A stretch of DNA of 40,066 nucleotides from an uncultured Lachnospiraceae bacterium (GTDB lineage Bacteria > Bacillota > Clostridia > Lachnospirales > Lachnospiraceae): the NCBI GenBank assembly GCA_910583965.1, contig CAJUAE010000006.1, positions 37,185 through 77,250 of the forward strand, in the 5' to 3' direction. The position numbers were made by a program, and so were the translations under genes. Shown one piece after another: positions 8,924 through 18,129 of the stretch. The notes beneath the pieces are model-generated. The model was not told where the DNA came from, searched no databases, and was given only the letters and a program-made list of their open reading frames with translations. Position 1 is the stretch's first letter, and each line of letters opens with the position of its first letter.

Positions 8924-9649
8924 ATGATAGAAAAATTTATATCATTGGGTGATAAACTGGAATTGAAATCGACAGTCCGCGTTATTCTTCCTGATGGCAC
9001 AGAAGGAGTAAAGACATACAAGTCTACTGTGCATAATATTTTGGATGATGGACGACTTGAGCTGGTGATGCCAATGGAGCAAACCAAACTGGTGTTGCTT
9101 CCCATAGATGGAGAATATGATGTGTGCTTTTTTTCTCATAACGGCGTGTATCGGGCAGATGTGCGGATTATTGAGCGGCGAAAAGTTGATGGAATCTATG
9201 TCCTTGTAGTTGAGTTGATAAGTAATCTTCACAAATATCAGCGGAGAGAGTATTATCGGTTTAACTGTGTGATTGGTATGTCTATAAAGGAGATGACAAA
9301 GCAGGAGATTGATGCATATATTCAAGGCATGGTGTATCTTGTGCCTGATCGCGAAATGATAAGAGGCGTGATTGTAGACATAAGTGGTGGTGGCGCACGA
9401 TTTGTATCAAGACAGAGATTTAATGAGGACAGCTATATTTTAATGAAATTTAAGCTCACGGTTTTAGAGCGAGAGAAACTGTTTTTGCTGGCTGCAAAGA
9501 TAATTTATTCCAACGAGATTGAAAATAGGGAGAACGAATACGAAAATAGAGTCAAGTTTGAATTTATTGATACCACAACACGTGAGGAGCTTATCAAATA
9601 TATATTTGATGAGGAACGAAAAAATAGAAAGAATGGAAAGGGTCGTTGA
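8924..9649 (+). CDS. PilZ-domain c-di-GMP receptor, YcgR/YpfB-like flagellar brake
   Basis: A 241-residue protein with an N-terminal YcgR-N-type beta domain (about 1-100) and a C-terminal PilZ domain. Both c-di-GMP contacts are visible: R108-x-x-x-R112 in QRREYYRFN, and D152-I-S-G-G-G in VDISGGGARF. Between them sits an insertion of about 30 residues (KEMTKQEIDAYIQGMVY region). In YcgR/YpfB (DgrA) proteins, c-di-GMP binding slows the flagellar motor. Being inside the operon between flhG and cheB points to the same role. Its stop overlaps the first possible cheB start. Confidence 0.9.
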   Translation: MIEKFISLGDKLELKSTVRVILPDGTEGVKTYKSTVHNILDDGRLELVMPMEQTKLVLLPIDGEYDVCFFSHNGVYRADVRIIERRKVDGIYVLVVELISNLHKYQRREYYRFNCVIGMSIKEMTKQEIDAYIQGMVYLVPDREMIRGVIVDISGGGARFVSRQRFNEDSYILMKFKLTVLEREKLFLLAAKIIYSNEIENRENEYENRVKFEFIDTTTREELIKYIFDEERKNRKNGKGR

Positions 9650-9654
9650 ATAGT

Positions 9655-10764
9655 ATGACAATTAACTCGAATACATCAAAAATTAAGAAAAAAATACTTG
9701 TAGTTGATGATTCTGCACTTATGAGAAGAGTTATGTGTGATATAATCAATTCAGATGAACGGTTCCAGGTAGTGGAGCAGGCTTTTGATGGTCAGGCAGC
9801 TTATGAACTCTTGAAGAAGAATCAATATGATGGGATAGTACTTGACGTAAATATGCCAAAAATGAACGGGATTCAATTCCTGCGTGCTCTGCAGAAAGAC
9901 AAGATTCGTGCCCGTATCATGATGGCGAGTACAGATACGAAGGATGGCGCTGCCGTAACAATGGAAGCGCTTGATCTCGGAGCAATTGATTTTATAGAGA
10001 AGCCAGTCAATATTGTCTATCTAAAAAGCAGTGGCTTTAAGGATAAGTTTCTGGATACACTTCAGGCAGTTGTGTCCAGCCGCCAGACCAATATTTCTAA
10101 TACTCCTGTTCTGACAAGGGAAAAACAGGAGGAGAATACGCAGAAGCTTGTGAACATTGTTAGAAAGAGCAAACCAATTGTAGGTGGACAGAAAATTGTT
10201 GCGCTTGCTTGCTCGACAGGAGGCCCTAAGGCATTGCAGAGTGTTGTGCCGCGACTTCCAGCAGAACTTGCGGCTCCTGTACTGATTGTTCAGCATATGC
10301 CGCAAGGATTTACACAGTCTCTTGCGGAACGACTTAACTCCATGAGCAAAATCAAAGTCAAGGAGGCAGCAGAAGGCGATGTGCTGGAGAATGGCGTGGT
10401 GTATATCTCCATGGGCGGTAAACATATGAATGTAGCAACAAGAGGTGGCAGAGCGACAATTACGTATTCAGATGAGCCGCCGAGAGAGGGTGTTAAACCT
10501 TGCGCAAATTATATGTATGAATCCCTAAAATCAAGCAGCTATGCGCAGATTGTCTGTGTTGTGTTGACAGGAATGGGTGCAGATGGTACGAAGGGAATCG
10601 TGAATTTGGAAACTTCAAAAAAAATACACGTTATCGCACAGGATGAGGCATCATCAACGGTGTATGGAATGCCCAAGGCAATCGCTGCTACAGGACTGGT
10701 AAACCAAGTGGTCTCACTTGATAACGTGGCCCAGGAAATTATTATGAATGTGGGGGTCAGGTAA
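9655..10764 (+). CDS. cheB: Chemotaxis methylesterase/deamidase CheB
   Basis: A receiver domain (phospho-acceptor D64 in IVLDVNMPKMNG, numbered from ATG 9655) is joined by a linker to a CheB methylesterase domain. The catalytic motifs are ACSTGGPKAL (Ser), IVQHMPQGFT (His) and TGMGADGTKG (Asp). It removes methyl groups from chemoreceptors for adaptation. The start could instead be TTG 9646, which overlaps the pilZ-gene stop; ATG 9655 is preferred as the standard codon, though GGAAAGGG lies 12 bases upstream, somewhat far. cheA starts directly after the stop. Confidence 0.95.
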   Translation: MTINSNTSKIKKKILVVDDSALMRRVMCDIINSDERFQVVEQAFDGQAAYELLKKNQYDGIVLDVNMPKMNGIQFLRALQKDKIRARIMMASTDTKDGAAVTMEALDLGAIDFIEKPVNIVYLKSSGFKDKFLDTLQAVVSSRQTNISNTPVLTREKQEENTQKLVNIVRKSKPIVGGQKIVALACSTGGPKALQSVVPRLPAELAAPVLIVQHMPQGFTQSLAERLNSMSKIKVKEAAEGDVLENGVVYISMGGKHMNVATRGGRATITYSDEPPREGVKPCANYMYESLKSSSYAQIVCVVLTGMGADGTKGIVNLETSKKIHVIAQDEASSTVYGMPKAIAATGLVNQVVSLDNVAQEIIMNVGVR

Positions 10765-12933
10765 ATGGATACAAGTCAATATCTTGATATTTTCCTTGAT
10801 GAGTCAAAGGAGCACTTACAAAATCTAAGTGACCAGATTATGGATCTGGAGCAAAATCCTGAAAATATGGATACAATCAATGAAATATTTCGGGCGGCGC
10901 ATTCCTTAAAGGGTATGGCAGGTACAATGGGATATAAGCGAATGCAGACGCTTACCCATGATATGGAAAATGTTTTTTCGGAAGTTCGCAATGGCACGTT
11001 TAAAGTATTGCCCGGAATGATTGATATTTTGTTCAAGAGTCTGGATGCGCTGGAAGAATATGTCAACAATATTCAACAGACGACAGAGGAAGGTACGAAT
11101 GACAATCAAGACTTAATTGATGCGCTCAACAGCATCTTAAAAAATAATGGTGAGGTGATTATTGGTCAGAGTGCAACCCCTACAAAGGCGGTAGAGGCGG
11201 CACCTACCGTAAAGGATGAGAGCGCAAATACCAAGCGGGAAAAATGGCAGGATATTAAAATTACTGATACAGAGCGAATGCTGATTGATAAGGCATACAG
11301 CGAGGGACTGAAAGTGTTTGGCGTGACAGTCTATGTCGAGGAAGCATGTGTATTAAAGGCTGCAAGAGCATTTTTGGTATTTAAGGCACTTGAAAAATTG
11401 GGAGAAATTATTGTATCTTCTCCAACTGCACAAGATATTGAAGATGAAAAATTTGATTTGACATTCAGTTTGATACTGATTTCTGGAAATACAACGGAAG
11501 AAATTATTGAGGCAGTTAAGAGTGTTTCTGAGATAGAAGAAGCATTTTGTGCAGAATATACTTTGGCAAAATCTGAGAAACCGACAGAGCCGGAGAAAAC
11601 TGTGGAGAGTAAGCCTGTGGAGGAGAGTAAGCCGGCTGCGACAACAGTGTCCAAAACTGTTTCGGCACCTGCTCAGACATCAGCTGCAACGATAAAACCA
11701 ACTGCACCGGCGGCAGTGACGCCATCTTCCGCGACATCTTCTTCATCCTCAAAACCAGCGACAAAACCTGTAGTGAACAGAACGGTCAGAGTGGATATCG
11801 AAAAACTGGATAATCTGATGAATCTGGTCAGTGAGCTTATTATAGCGAAGAACTCTTTGATTTCTGCCACAGCAGCAGATGATAATAAAGGAGATAATGG
11901 TTCTGTCAATGAACAGATTGAGTATCTAGAGAGTGTTACAACAAACTTACATGAGTCTGTTATGAAAGTGCGAATGGTTCCAATCGAGAGTGTTGTGGCA
12001 AAGTTTCCACGTATGATTCGTGATCTTTCTAAGAAGTTGAATAAGAAAATGGAATTGTATATGACAGGTGAGGATACAGAGCTTGACCGTACTGTGGTAG
12101 ATGAGATTGGCGACCCACTGATGCACATGCTTAGAAACTCAGCAGACCATGGCCTTGAACCAAATGATGTGCGTGTTGCAAATGGAAAACCAGAGGTTGG
12201 TTCCATTTTTCTTGATGCTTATCAAGACGGTAATAATGTTGTGATTGAGGTGCGAGATGACGGCGGCGGAATCAATGTGGAAGCTGTCAGAAACAAGGCG
12301 ATTGAGCGTGGGACAGTGACGCCAGAACAGGCTGAGACTATGACAGAGAAGGAAATTATAGACCTTTTATTCCTGCCAAGTTTTTCTACCGCAAAGAAGG
12401 TGTCCGACGTGTCTGGTCGTGGTGTTGGGCTTGATGTAGTAAAGTCAAAGATTGAGTCTTTGAGTGGTGAAGTCGAAGTAAAGAACCGCTTTGGAGAGGG
12501 TTCCTCTTGGATTATCCGACTGCCTTTGACACTGGCAATTATCCAGGCTCTTATGGTTGTAATTGGTGATGAGAAGTATGCGATTGCACTTGGCTCCATT
12601 CAGACAATTGAGGACGTTTTGCCAGAGGATATCAAACTTGTACAGGCGAAGGAAGTAATTCATATTCGTGGAACTGTCATTCCAATTATCAGAATGGATA
12701 AAGTTTTGGATATGCCCCCAAGAGAAGGCGATAAGAATAAGAATCTCACCGTAATTATTGTGAAAAAAGGTGAGAAACAAGCAGGTTTGGTAGTAGACGA
12801 GCTTATCGGACAGCAGGAAGTTGTTATTAAGTCCATGGGCAAGTATATTAAGGTGCCAAAGATGATAAGCGGTGCTACAATTTTAGGAAATGGTGAAGTG
12901 GCACTGATCCTTGATACCAATGCATTGATTTGA
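10765..12933 (+). CDS. cheA: Chemotaxis histidine kinase CheA
   Basis: A 722-residue CheA with all domains. P1 HPt carries the phosphorylated H46 (RAAHSLKGMAGTMGY). A P2 CheY-binding domain lies at about 165-270. A Pro/Ala/Ser/Thr-rich linker runs to about 335. P3 dimerisation follows, then the P4 ATPase (RNSADHGLE, DDGGGIN and STAKKVSDVSGRGVGLDVV), and a C-terminal CheW-like P5. It phosphorylates CheY and CheB in receptor arrays. The ATG abuts the cheB stop (TAAATG), so the two are coupled. Confidence 0.98.
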   Translation: MDTSQYLDIFLDESKEHLQNLSDQIMDLEQNPENMDTINEIFRAAHSLKGMAGTMGYKRMQTLTHDMENVFSEVRNGTFKVLPGMIDILFKSLDALEEYVNNIQQTTEEGTNDNQDLIDALNSILKNNGEVIIGQSATPTKAVEAAPTVKDESANTKREKWQDIKITDTERMLIDKAYSEGLKVFGVTVYVEEACVLKAARAFLVFKALEKLGEIIVSSPTAQDIEDEKFDLTFSLILISGNTTEEIIEAVKSVSEIEEAFCAEYTLAKSEKPTEPEKTVESKPVEESKPAATTVSKTVSAPAQTSAATIKPTAPAAVTPSSATSSSSSKPATKPVVNRTVRVDIEKLDNLMNLVSELIIAKNSLISATAADDNKGDNGSVNEQIEYLESVTTNLHESVMKVRMVPIESVVAKFPRMIRDLSKKLNKKMELYMTGEDTELDRTVVDEIGDPLMHMLRNSADHGLEPNDVRVANGKPEVGSIFLDAYQDGNNVVIEVRDDGGGINVEAVRNKAIERGTVTPEQAETMTEKEIIDLLFLPSFSTAKKVSDVSGRGVGLDVVKSKIESLSGEVEVKNRFGEGSSWIIRLPLTLAIIQALMVVIGDEKYAIALGSIQTIEDVLPEDIKLVQAKEVIHIRGTVIPIIRMDKVLDMPPREGDKNKNLTVIIVKKGEKQAGLVVDELIGQQEVVIKSMGKYIKVPKMISGATILGNGEVALILDTNALI

Positions 12934-12974
12934 TTTTAATGACAATGAAAAGGAAGAAAGGCGGGGCATAGAAC

Positions 12975-13472
12975 ATGGATGAAGTAAAAATAATGGACGA
13001 AAAGAAACGGAATGTGAGTCTAAACCGTCCAGTAGAACATGATACGACACAGTTTATCGTGACACAGCTTGGCGGTGAACAGTATGGAATAGATATTAAA
13101 TATATATCAAATATTATTCGGATGTCAAAAATCACAAGAGTACCAAAAGTACCCAATTATATTAAAGGTGTGATTAATGTCAGGGGGGTTGTCATACCAA
13201 CAATTAGTCTTCGACTGAAAATGGGACTTCCAGAAGATCAAGTTACTAAAAAGACGCGTATTATTATCTTGACTCTTGAACAACATGAGTCGATTGGAGT
13301 GTTGGTGGATGAGGTGAAAGAAGTTGTGACACTCGACGAGGAACATATTGAGCGGATGGGATATGAAAAAGATGAGAAAGAGCGATTTCTTTCTGGCGTT
13401 GGAAAATCCGATGGGAAGTTAATCTCATTGTTAGATATCACATCAGTGCTTGCAGAAGTTGTAGATGTATAG
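12975..13472 (+). CDS. cheW: Chemotaxis coupling protein CheW
   Basis: A 165-residue single CheW domain with the typical QFIVTQLGGEQYGIDIKYISNI start and IKGVINVRGVVIPTISLRLKMG, followed by RIIILTLEQHESIGVLVDEV. It bridges CheA and chemoreceptors. It follows cheA by 41 bases with an AAGGAAGAAAGGCGGGG purine stretch upstream. The gene is followed by a 186-base gap that holds a structured repeat and separates cheW from cheC. Confidence 0.97.
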   Translation: MDEVKIMDEKKRNVSLNRPVEHDTTQFIVTQLGGEQYGIDIKYISNIIRMSKITRVPKVPNYIKGVINVRGVVIPTISLRLKMGLPEDQVTKKTRIIILTLEQHESIGVLVDEVKEVVTLDEEHIERMGYEKDEKERFLSGVGKSDGKLISLLDITSVLAEVVDV

Positions 13473-13478
13473 ACGGAT

Positions 13479-13562
13479 AGGGAAGGTTACTTCTTCTGTT
13501 CGCTGTATCGGACGCGGGCAGTTTTAGATGCATATTTCTTTTCCGCGTCCGTGTGCATAAAA
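13479..13562 (+). repeat. Structured intergenic repeat, copy D
   Basis: This copy opens with AGGGAAGGTTACTTCTTC and ends in GTGTGCATAAAA (13551-13562). Between them, GGACGCGG (13510-13517) pairs with CCGCGTCC (13543-13550). Its right half matches the reverse complement of the copy at 22134-22208 at about three quarters of positions (shared GACGC-GGCAG-TTT and TGCATAAAA), and the same end motif is found at 33066-33078. It lies between cheW and cheC. Confidence 0.65.
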
Positions 13563-13593
13563 TAAAAGACAGGCGTTTTTCATTCTGATTTGA

Positions 13594-13611
13594 GATTCCG
13601 TGTACGGAATC
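13594..13611. repeat. Inverted repeat before cheC
   Basis: GATTCCGT (13594-13601) and ACGGAATC (13604-13611) form a perfect 8-bp palindrome with a GT centre, 47 bases before the cheC start. With a two-base centre it suits a protein-binding site better than an RNA hairpin. No promoter hexamers are obvious near it. Confidence 0.4.
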
Positions 13612-13658
13612 ATGAAGGTTAGTATGACTTTTTGATAGGGAAAGGCTTAGGTTTTATC

Positions 13659-14279
13659 ATGGCAGAGAGTATGAGTTTCGAGAGAGTTACGACAGAATAT
13701 TACGATGTGTTAAAGGAGCTAGGAAATATCGGAGCTGGCAATGCGACAACAGCACTTGCACAGATGCTTCAGACAAAAGTAGATATGAAAGTTCCGCAGG
13801 TAAGACTTCTCGATTTTAAAGATGTTGGTGTAGTTATGGGGGGAGAGGAGCAGCTTGTTGTAGGCATTTATCTGGCTGTGGAGGGCGATATCACAGGCAG
13901 TATTATGTTTATATTGGAACAAAGTGCCGCAAAGGCTCTTGTGTCTAAACTTATGGGAATGCCGCCCTCAGAAGGTGAGTTTAGTGAGATTGAAATTTCA
14001 GCAATGAAAGAGATTGGAAATATCATTACAGGAGCCTATCTAAATTCATTGGCACAGATGACCAATCTCAAGATGCTTCCATCGGTTCCGGATCTAAGTA
14101 TTGATATGCTCAATGCAATACTGAGTGTTCCGGCGATAGAATTTGGTATTATAGGCGATCAGATTTTGCTGATACAGACAGTATTTACAGATGATGTGGA
14201 TTTAAATGGTTATTTTATTCTGATGCCTGATCTTGAGTCTTACTCAAAGATGTTGGGTGCGCTTGGGCTGTCGGTATAA
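13659..14279 (+). CDS. cheC: CheY-P phosphatase CheC
   Basis: A 206-residue CheC with two pseudo-symmetric active sites matching the family pattern [DS]xxxExxN then P 23 residues later: D16-E20-N23-P46 and S114-E118-N121-P144. Both sites are complete, as in CheC class I, so it should dephosphorylate CheY-P and be modulated by CheD. The frame is open from TTG 13632; ATG 13659 is chosen because the protein then begins just before the conserved helix, although AAAGG lies about 13 bases upstream. ATG 13671 is another option. cheD follows by 32 bases. Confidence 0.94.
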   Translation: MAESMSFERVTTEYYDVLKELGNIGAGNATTALAQMLQTKVDMKVPQVRLLDFKDVGVVMGGEEQLVVGIYLAVEGDITGSIMFILEQSAAKALVSKLMGMPPSEGEFSEIEISAMKEIGNIITGAYLNSLAQMTNLKMLPSVPDLSIDMLNAILSVPAIEFGIIGDQILLIQTVFTDDVDLNGYFILMPDLESYSKMLGALGLSV

Positions 14280-14311
14280 CTATATGAATACAGAGAAGGG
14301 GCATTGTATCT

Positions 14312-14797
14312 ATGGCAAATATAGTAAAAGTGGGAATGGCGGACCTGAATGTGTGTAAAAGTCCTGAAGGTATCACAACCCTTGGATTGGGGTCTTGTGT
14401 GGGAATTTGTATTAGAGATCCAGTTGCAAAGGTAGGAGGACTTGCACATGCCATGCTGCCAGACAGTAGACAAATAGAAAATAATTCAAATAGAGCGAAG
14501 TTTGCAGATACAGGAATTGAAGATCTTGTGCAAAAGATTCTTGCGATAGGGGGCAGAAAGGCAAGATTGGAAGCAAAATTAGCAGGCGGAGCGCAGATGT
14601 TTGCATTTCAGAATAAATCCGATATGGTACGTGTCGGAGAGAGAAATGTGGAGGCTAGCAAAAAGAAACTCAGAGAACTGGGAATTCCGCTGAAAGCGCA
14701 GGATACAGGGCTGAATTATGGTCGTACAATTGTATTTTACCCTGAGACAGGAGAATTAATTATCCGTTCCGCAGGAAAACCCGAAAAAAAGATATAA
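14312..14797 (+). CDS. cheD: Chemoreceptor glutamine deamidase CheD
   Basis: A 161-residue protein with the CheD catalytic residues T23, C29 and H46 in TLGLGSCVGICIRDP and GGLAHAMLP, spaced as in the Thermotoga CheD triad. It deamidates receptor glutamines and binds CheC to raise its phosphatase activity. It is paired with cheC as in most CheC/CheD operons. Confidence 0.96.
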   Translation: MANIVKVGMADLNVCKSPEGITTLGLGSCVGICIRDPVAKVGGLAHAMLPDSRQIENNSNRAKFADTGIEDLVQKILAIGGRKARLEAKLAGGAQMFAFQNKSDMVRVGERNVEASKKKLRELGIPLKAQDTGLNYGRTIVFYPETGELIIRSAGKPEKKI

Positions 14798-14821
14798 CAG
14801 AATAATTAAGAGGATAATGAG

Positions 14822-15247
14822 ATGGGAAATAAGACAGGGCTTATCACGCCGTTTCTCATGCTTTTGGCAGGTGCGATAGCGTCTATTATTATGTATGTCA
14901 GAGGGTATGAGTTGACGAGAATGCTGTGGGGGCTGCTGATTGTGCTATTGATATTTTATGTCCTTGGCGATATAGCAAGATATCTCTACGCATCAATCAG
15001 ACCTCGTATCATACCAACTGGCGATCTTGAACAGATGGTTCAGGAGGCGAAAAAAAATGGAGATCTTACTGGAAATGTTGTGGCTTTTGCAAATGAGGAG
15101 CAGAATGATATGGAAGGTATGGATGCGGGTGGTTTTATGTCAGAAGATGCAGATGGATATTCAGATGAGGAAATTTATGATTATTCAGGACAAGAGGCTG
15201 CCCCGTCAATGGAGTATGATAATGAGAACCCATTTGGGGATGCATAA
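14822..15247 (+). CDS. Small two-helix membrane protein with acidic tail, unknown function
   Basis: The 141-residue protein has two predicted membrane helices (about residues 9-25 and 33-53) separated by MYVRGYELTR. The polar C-terminal tail is strongly acidic (NEEQNDMEGMD, EDADGYSDEEIYDYSGQE). No known domain is recognised. It is 24 bases after cheD and 46 before the sigma factor gene, in the same direction, so it is an operon member with a likely motility link. The short N-terminus (MGNKTGLITPFLMLL) gives no cleavable signal peptide. Role unassigned. Confidence 0.8.
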   Translation: MGNKTGLITPFLMLLAGAIASIIMYVRGYELTRMLWGLLIVLLIFYVLGDIARYLYASIRPRIIPTGDLEQMVQEAKKNGDLTGNVVAFANEEQNDMEGMDAGGFMSEDADGYSDEEIYDYSGQEAAPSMEYDNENPFGDA

Positions 15248-15293
15248 AATTAATTATTTGTGTAGGCAACATTGTGTATAACGGGGGAATAAC

Positions 15294-16058
15294 ATGAACG
15301 AAGCAGCACGCAAGAAACTTTGGGATGATTATGCCAGGCTGAAATCACCAGATTTAAGGGAAAAACTTATATTGGAGTATGCACCGTTGGTCAAGGTAGT
15401 CGCAGGGCGTCTCAGCATGTATCTTGGCTATAATGTAGAGTATGAGGATTTGGTAAGTTATGGAGTGTTCGGCTTGATCGATGCCATTGATAAATTTGAT
15501 ACAGGCAAAGAAGTGAAGTTTGAGACTTATGCCAGTCTGCGCATTCGTGGTGCTATTCTGGATCAAATTCGGAAAATGGATTGGATACCGCGCACGATCA
15601 GACAGCGTCAGAAACAGATTGACACTGCAATGAAGGAGCTTGAACAGCGTAATGGAAAGCCCCCTACAGATGCAGAGATCGCATTATATATAGGAATCAG
15701 TGAGGATGAGTTTCTCGATTGGCAGAATCAAGTCAAGGCAGATAATATTATCTCTTTGAACGAATATGTGGAACAGGGAAATGATATTTCTTCAGAGAAG
15801 GGAATTACATCAGGATTTGATACGCCAGAAAGCGTGGTCGAAAAAAGCGAATTGAAGGAGGTGCTGGAGGAAGCGTTGGAAGTATTAACAGATAAAGAGA
15901 AGAAAGTGATTTTGCTGTATTATTATGAGGAACTTACCCTAAAGGAAATCAGTCGTGTGCTTGAGGTATCAGAGTCAAGAATATCACAGCTTCATACGAA
16001 AGCGCTTCAGAAGATGAAAACAAAGATGGGAAATTATATTGGAATATTGGAGCAATAA
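15294..16058 (+). CDS. sigD: Motility sigma factor, FliA/SigD (WhiG) family
   Basis: A 254-residue sigma-70 group 3 factor without region 1. Region 2 shows LVKVVAGRLS, YEDLVSYGVFGLIDAIDKFD and FETYASLRIRGAILDQIRKMDWIPRTIRQ. Region 3 is GKPPTDAEIALYIGISEDEF, and region 4 is LTDKEKKVILLYYYEELTLKEISRVLEVSESRISQLHTKAL. This pattern is that of FliA/SigD, which transcribes late flagellar genes such as flagellin under FlgM control. The position near the 3' end of the fla/che operon matches Bacillus sigD. Confidence 0.95.
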   Translation: MNEAARKKLWDDYARLKSPDLREKLILEYAPLVKVVAGRLSMYLGYNVEYEDLVSYGVFGLIDAIDKFDTGKEVKFETYASLRIRGAILDQIRKMDWIPRTIRQRQKQIDTAMKELEQRNGKPPTDAEIALYIGISEDEFLDWQNQVKADNIISLNEYVEQGNDISSEKGITSGFDTPESVVEKSELKEVLEEALEVLTDKEKKVILLYYYEELTLKEISRVLEVSESRISQLHTKALQKMKTKMGNYIGILEQ

Positions 16059-16091
16059 CAGATGAAGTGATTGCATGGAGGCAAAACTGAT

Positions 16092-17678
16092 ATGAATGGA
16101 TTTTTTCAGATACAGATAAAAGAACAAGGGGTAAACCTACTACTTTTTCCTCCTATCGGAGAGGGAGAACAGATACGTGCCGCGGAATTAAAGGAGTATC
16201 TTAACAAAATAGGTGTACCCTATGATGTTAAGGCAATCAACTCTGCCCTTTCTTCTTTGGGTGAGGAGGTTGTCCTTTTTTTGGCTGCAATAAAGCTTTC
16301 ACCAGTGGATGCAATTTACAATATTCAAGTAGCACCTGACAAAATGTCGGCGATTATGCGTATGTATCCGCCTAGTACAGGCGGACGTCCAGCAAGCAAA
16401 GAACAGATTATGGATTTGCTTAGTCAATTTAGAATTAAAGCAGGAATTGACGAGGAAGCGATTACAGTGGCGATTGAGGAGAGCCTTTACTGTACAGATA
16501 TTGTTGTTGCGCGCGGAAAAATGCCTACTGTTGGTCGTGATGCTTCGATTGTCTACCATTTTGATACCAACAATAATATTCGTCCAGAATTAAAAGAAGA
16601 TGGGACTGTGGACTTTTTTAAGTTAAATACGCTCCATCATTGTATAAAAGGGCAGGTTCTTGCAGAGATTATTCCTGAGGAAAAAGGCGAGAATGGATTT
16701 GACATTTATGGATCCGTTATGCTTGCAAGAGAAGTGAAAAAGATTACATTTGCATATGGAAGAAATCTTGAGATTTCACAAGATGGACTGAAATTAATCA
16801 GTATGGTAGATGGGCATACTTCTTTGGTGGACGATACTGTTTTTGTATCAGATGTATACAGTGTGGAAGATGTAGGGACTTCAACAGGAAATATTGAATA
16901 TCATGGAGATGTGGAAGTAAAAGGAAATGTCTGTGAGAATTTTAGTGTGAAGACAGATGGAAATGTTTTTGTGACAGGTGTTGTGGAAGGTGCAGTCATA
17001 GAGGCAGGAAAAGATATCATTATTGCTAGAGGAATGCATGGACAAAACAAAGGTAGGTTAAAAGCAGGCGGAAACATTATCGCAAAGTTTATCTCCGCTG
17101 CAGAGGTACAGGCAGGGGGTTTTGTAGAAGCAGAACAGATTGTAAATGCCCAAGTTTTTGCGGGTACAAATGTAAACGCAGAGGCAGGAAAAGGATTGAT
17201 TACAGGCGGAAAAGTCATAGCAAAGACAGCAATCAACGCCAAAAATATAGGCTCACCTATGGGGGCTTCAACAGTAGTTGAGGTTGGAAGTGACTTGAAT
17301 GCCAAAAAGCGTCTTGCTGAACTTCAAAAAAGTGTGGGAGAAAAATCAAAATCAATACCAAAATTGAAAAAATCTCTAGAAGATGTTAAAATACGATTAA
17401 AACAAGGCGTGAAATTGACACAAGAACAGTTAAGAAATGCTAAAATGTTACAGATAACACTTGCGGAGACACAGGCGAAAGTTCAGGAAGAATTAAAAGA
17501 GATCGAAAAGCTCGACAAGACACTAAAAAATGAGGGCATGTCACATATTAATGTGCGTGGAACAATGTACCAAGGAGTTGCTGTAGCGATTTCTGGAGCT
17601 ACAATGACAGTAAAAAACGAATACACATTTTGTCGTTTGTACAAAAAAGATGCAGATATAGCTTCTACAAATTTGTAG
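16092..17678 (+). CDS. fapA: FapA family protein (DUF342), flagellar assembly protein A
   Basis: A 528-residue protein of the FapA/DUF342 family: an N-terminal alpha/beta region, a Gly/Ala/Val-rich right-handed beta-helix (about residues 245-400, with repeats such as EVKGNVCENFSVKTDGNVFVTG) and a C-terminal helical coiled-coil (about 405-490). The family is often encoded with flagellar or polar-development genes; in Vibrio, FapA relatives act in glucose control of flagella, but the role here is unproven. ATG 16092 is chosen over the upstream TTG at 16071 because GGAGG (16077-16081) is ten bases before it. It follows the sigma gene by 33 bases. Confidence 0.88.
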   Translation: MNGFFQIQIKEQGVNLLLFPPIGEGEQIRAAELKEYLNKIGVPYDVKAINSALSSLGEEVVLFLAAIKLSPVDAIYNIQVAPDKMSAIMRMYPPSTGGRPASKEQIMDLLSQFRIKAGIDEEAITVAIEESLYCTDIVVARGKMPTVGRDASIVYHFDTNNNIRPELKEDGTVDFFKLNTLHHCIKGQVLAEIIPEEKGENGFDIYGSVMLAREVKKITFAYGRNLEISQDGLKLISMVDGHTSLVDDTVFVSDVYSVEDVGTSTGNIEYHGDVEVKGNVCENFSVKTDGNVFVTGVVEGAVIEAGKDIIIARGMHGQNKGRLKAGGNIIAKFISAAEVQAGGFVEAEQIVNAQVFAGTNVNAEAGKGLITGGKVIAKTAINAKNIGSPMGASTVVEVGSDLNAKKRLAELQKSVGEKSKSIPKLKKSLEDVKIRLKQGVKLTQEQLRNAKMLQITLAETQAKVQEELKEIEKLDKTLKNEGMSHINVRGTMYQGVAVAISGATMTVKNEYTFCRLYKKDADIASTNL

Positions 17679-17767
17679 GGGCTATTGCCTTTTCTGTCGA
17701 AATATATTACAATAAATCGAAATATGGTATCGCCCTGTAAATTGAGCGACTCAGAGGAGGGATAAAA

Positions 17768-18079
17768 ATGGCTATAAGTCCAATACTGCTTAATGGAAGC
17801 ATTCAGCAGACAGATAATATTTTGCACAATCAGGTAAAGCAGGTTGAGAAGGGTGTTGTGGACCAAGGAAATATACAGGTTCAGGTAGAAAAAAAAGAAC
17901 AGCAAATGGCAAAACAAGTCGTTCATGCAGATGAAACCTTATTTAAAGAGGAGCGTTTTGATGCCAAAGAGAAAGGTCATAATGGTTATTCTGGTGATGG
18001 GGGAAAACGTAGGAAGAAAATAAAAGGTGACGGAAGAGTTGTCGCGAAATCCGAGGGCGGATTTGACATGAAGATATAG
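17768..18079 (+). CDS. Small conserved hydrophilic protein of clostridial flagellar operons
   Basis: A 103-residue, highly charged protein with no membrane segment. It starts MAISPILLNGSIQQT and ends with a Gly/Lys-rich segment (FDAKEKGHNGYSGDGGKRRKK). I recall similar short proteins near the 3' end of clostridial flagellar operons, but no function or named domain. The ribosome site is AGAGGAGG, and the gene lies between fapA and the DUF6115 gene. Antiparallel frames in this stretch lack comparable ribosome sites. Confidence 0.75.
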   Translation: MAISPILLNGSIQQTDNILHNQVKQVEKGVVDQGNIQVQVEKKEQQMAKQVVHADETLFKEERFDAKEKGHNGYSGDGGKRRKKIKGDGRVVAKSEGGFDMKI

Positions 18080-18129
18080 GTGTGTTTGTTTTGTGTACAT
18101 TGTAGAGAATTGGAAAGGTTTGATAACAG

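Noticed and set aside
15027..15281. 84-codon frame overlapping the membrane protein gene
   Set aside because: Its Met/Arg-rich composition is what an out-of-frame reading gives, it has no ribosome site, and the other frame has clear membrane helices.
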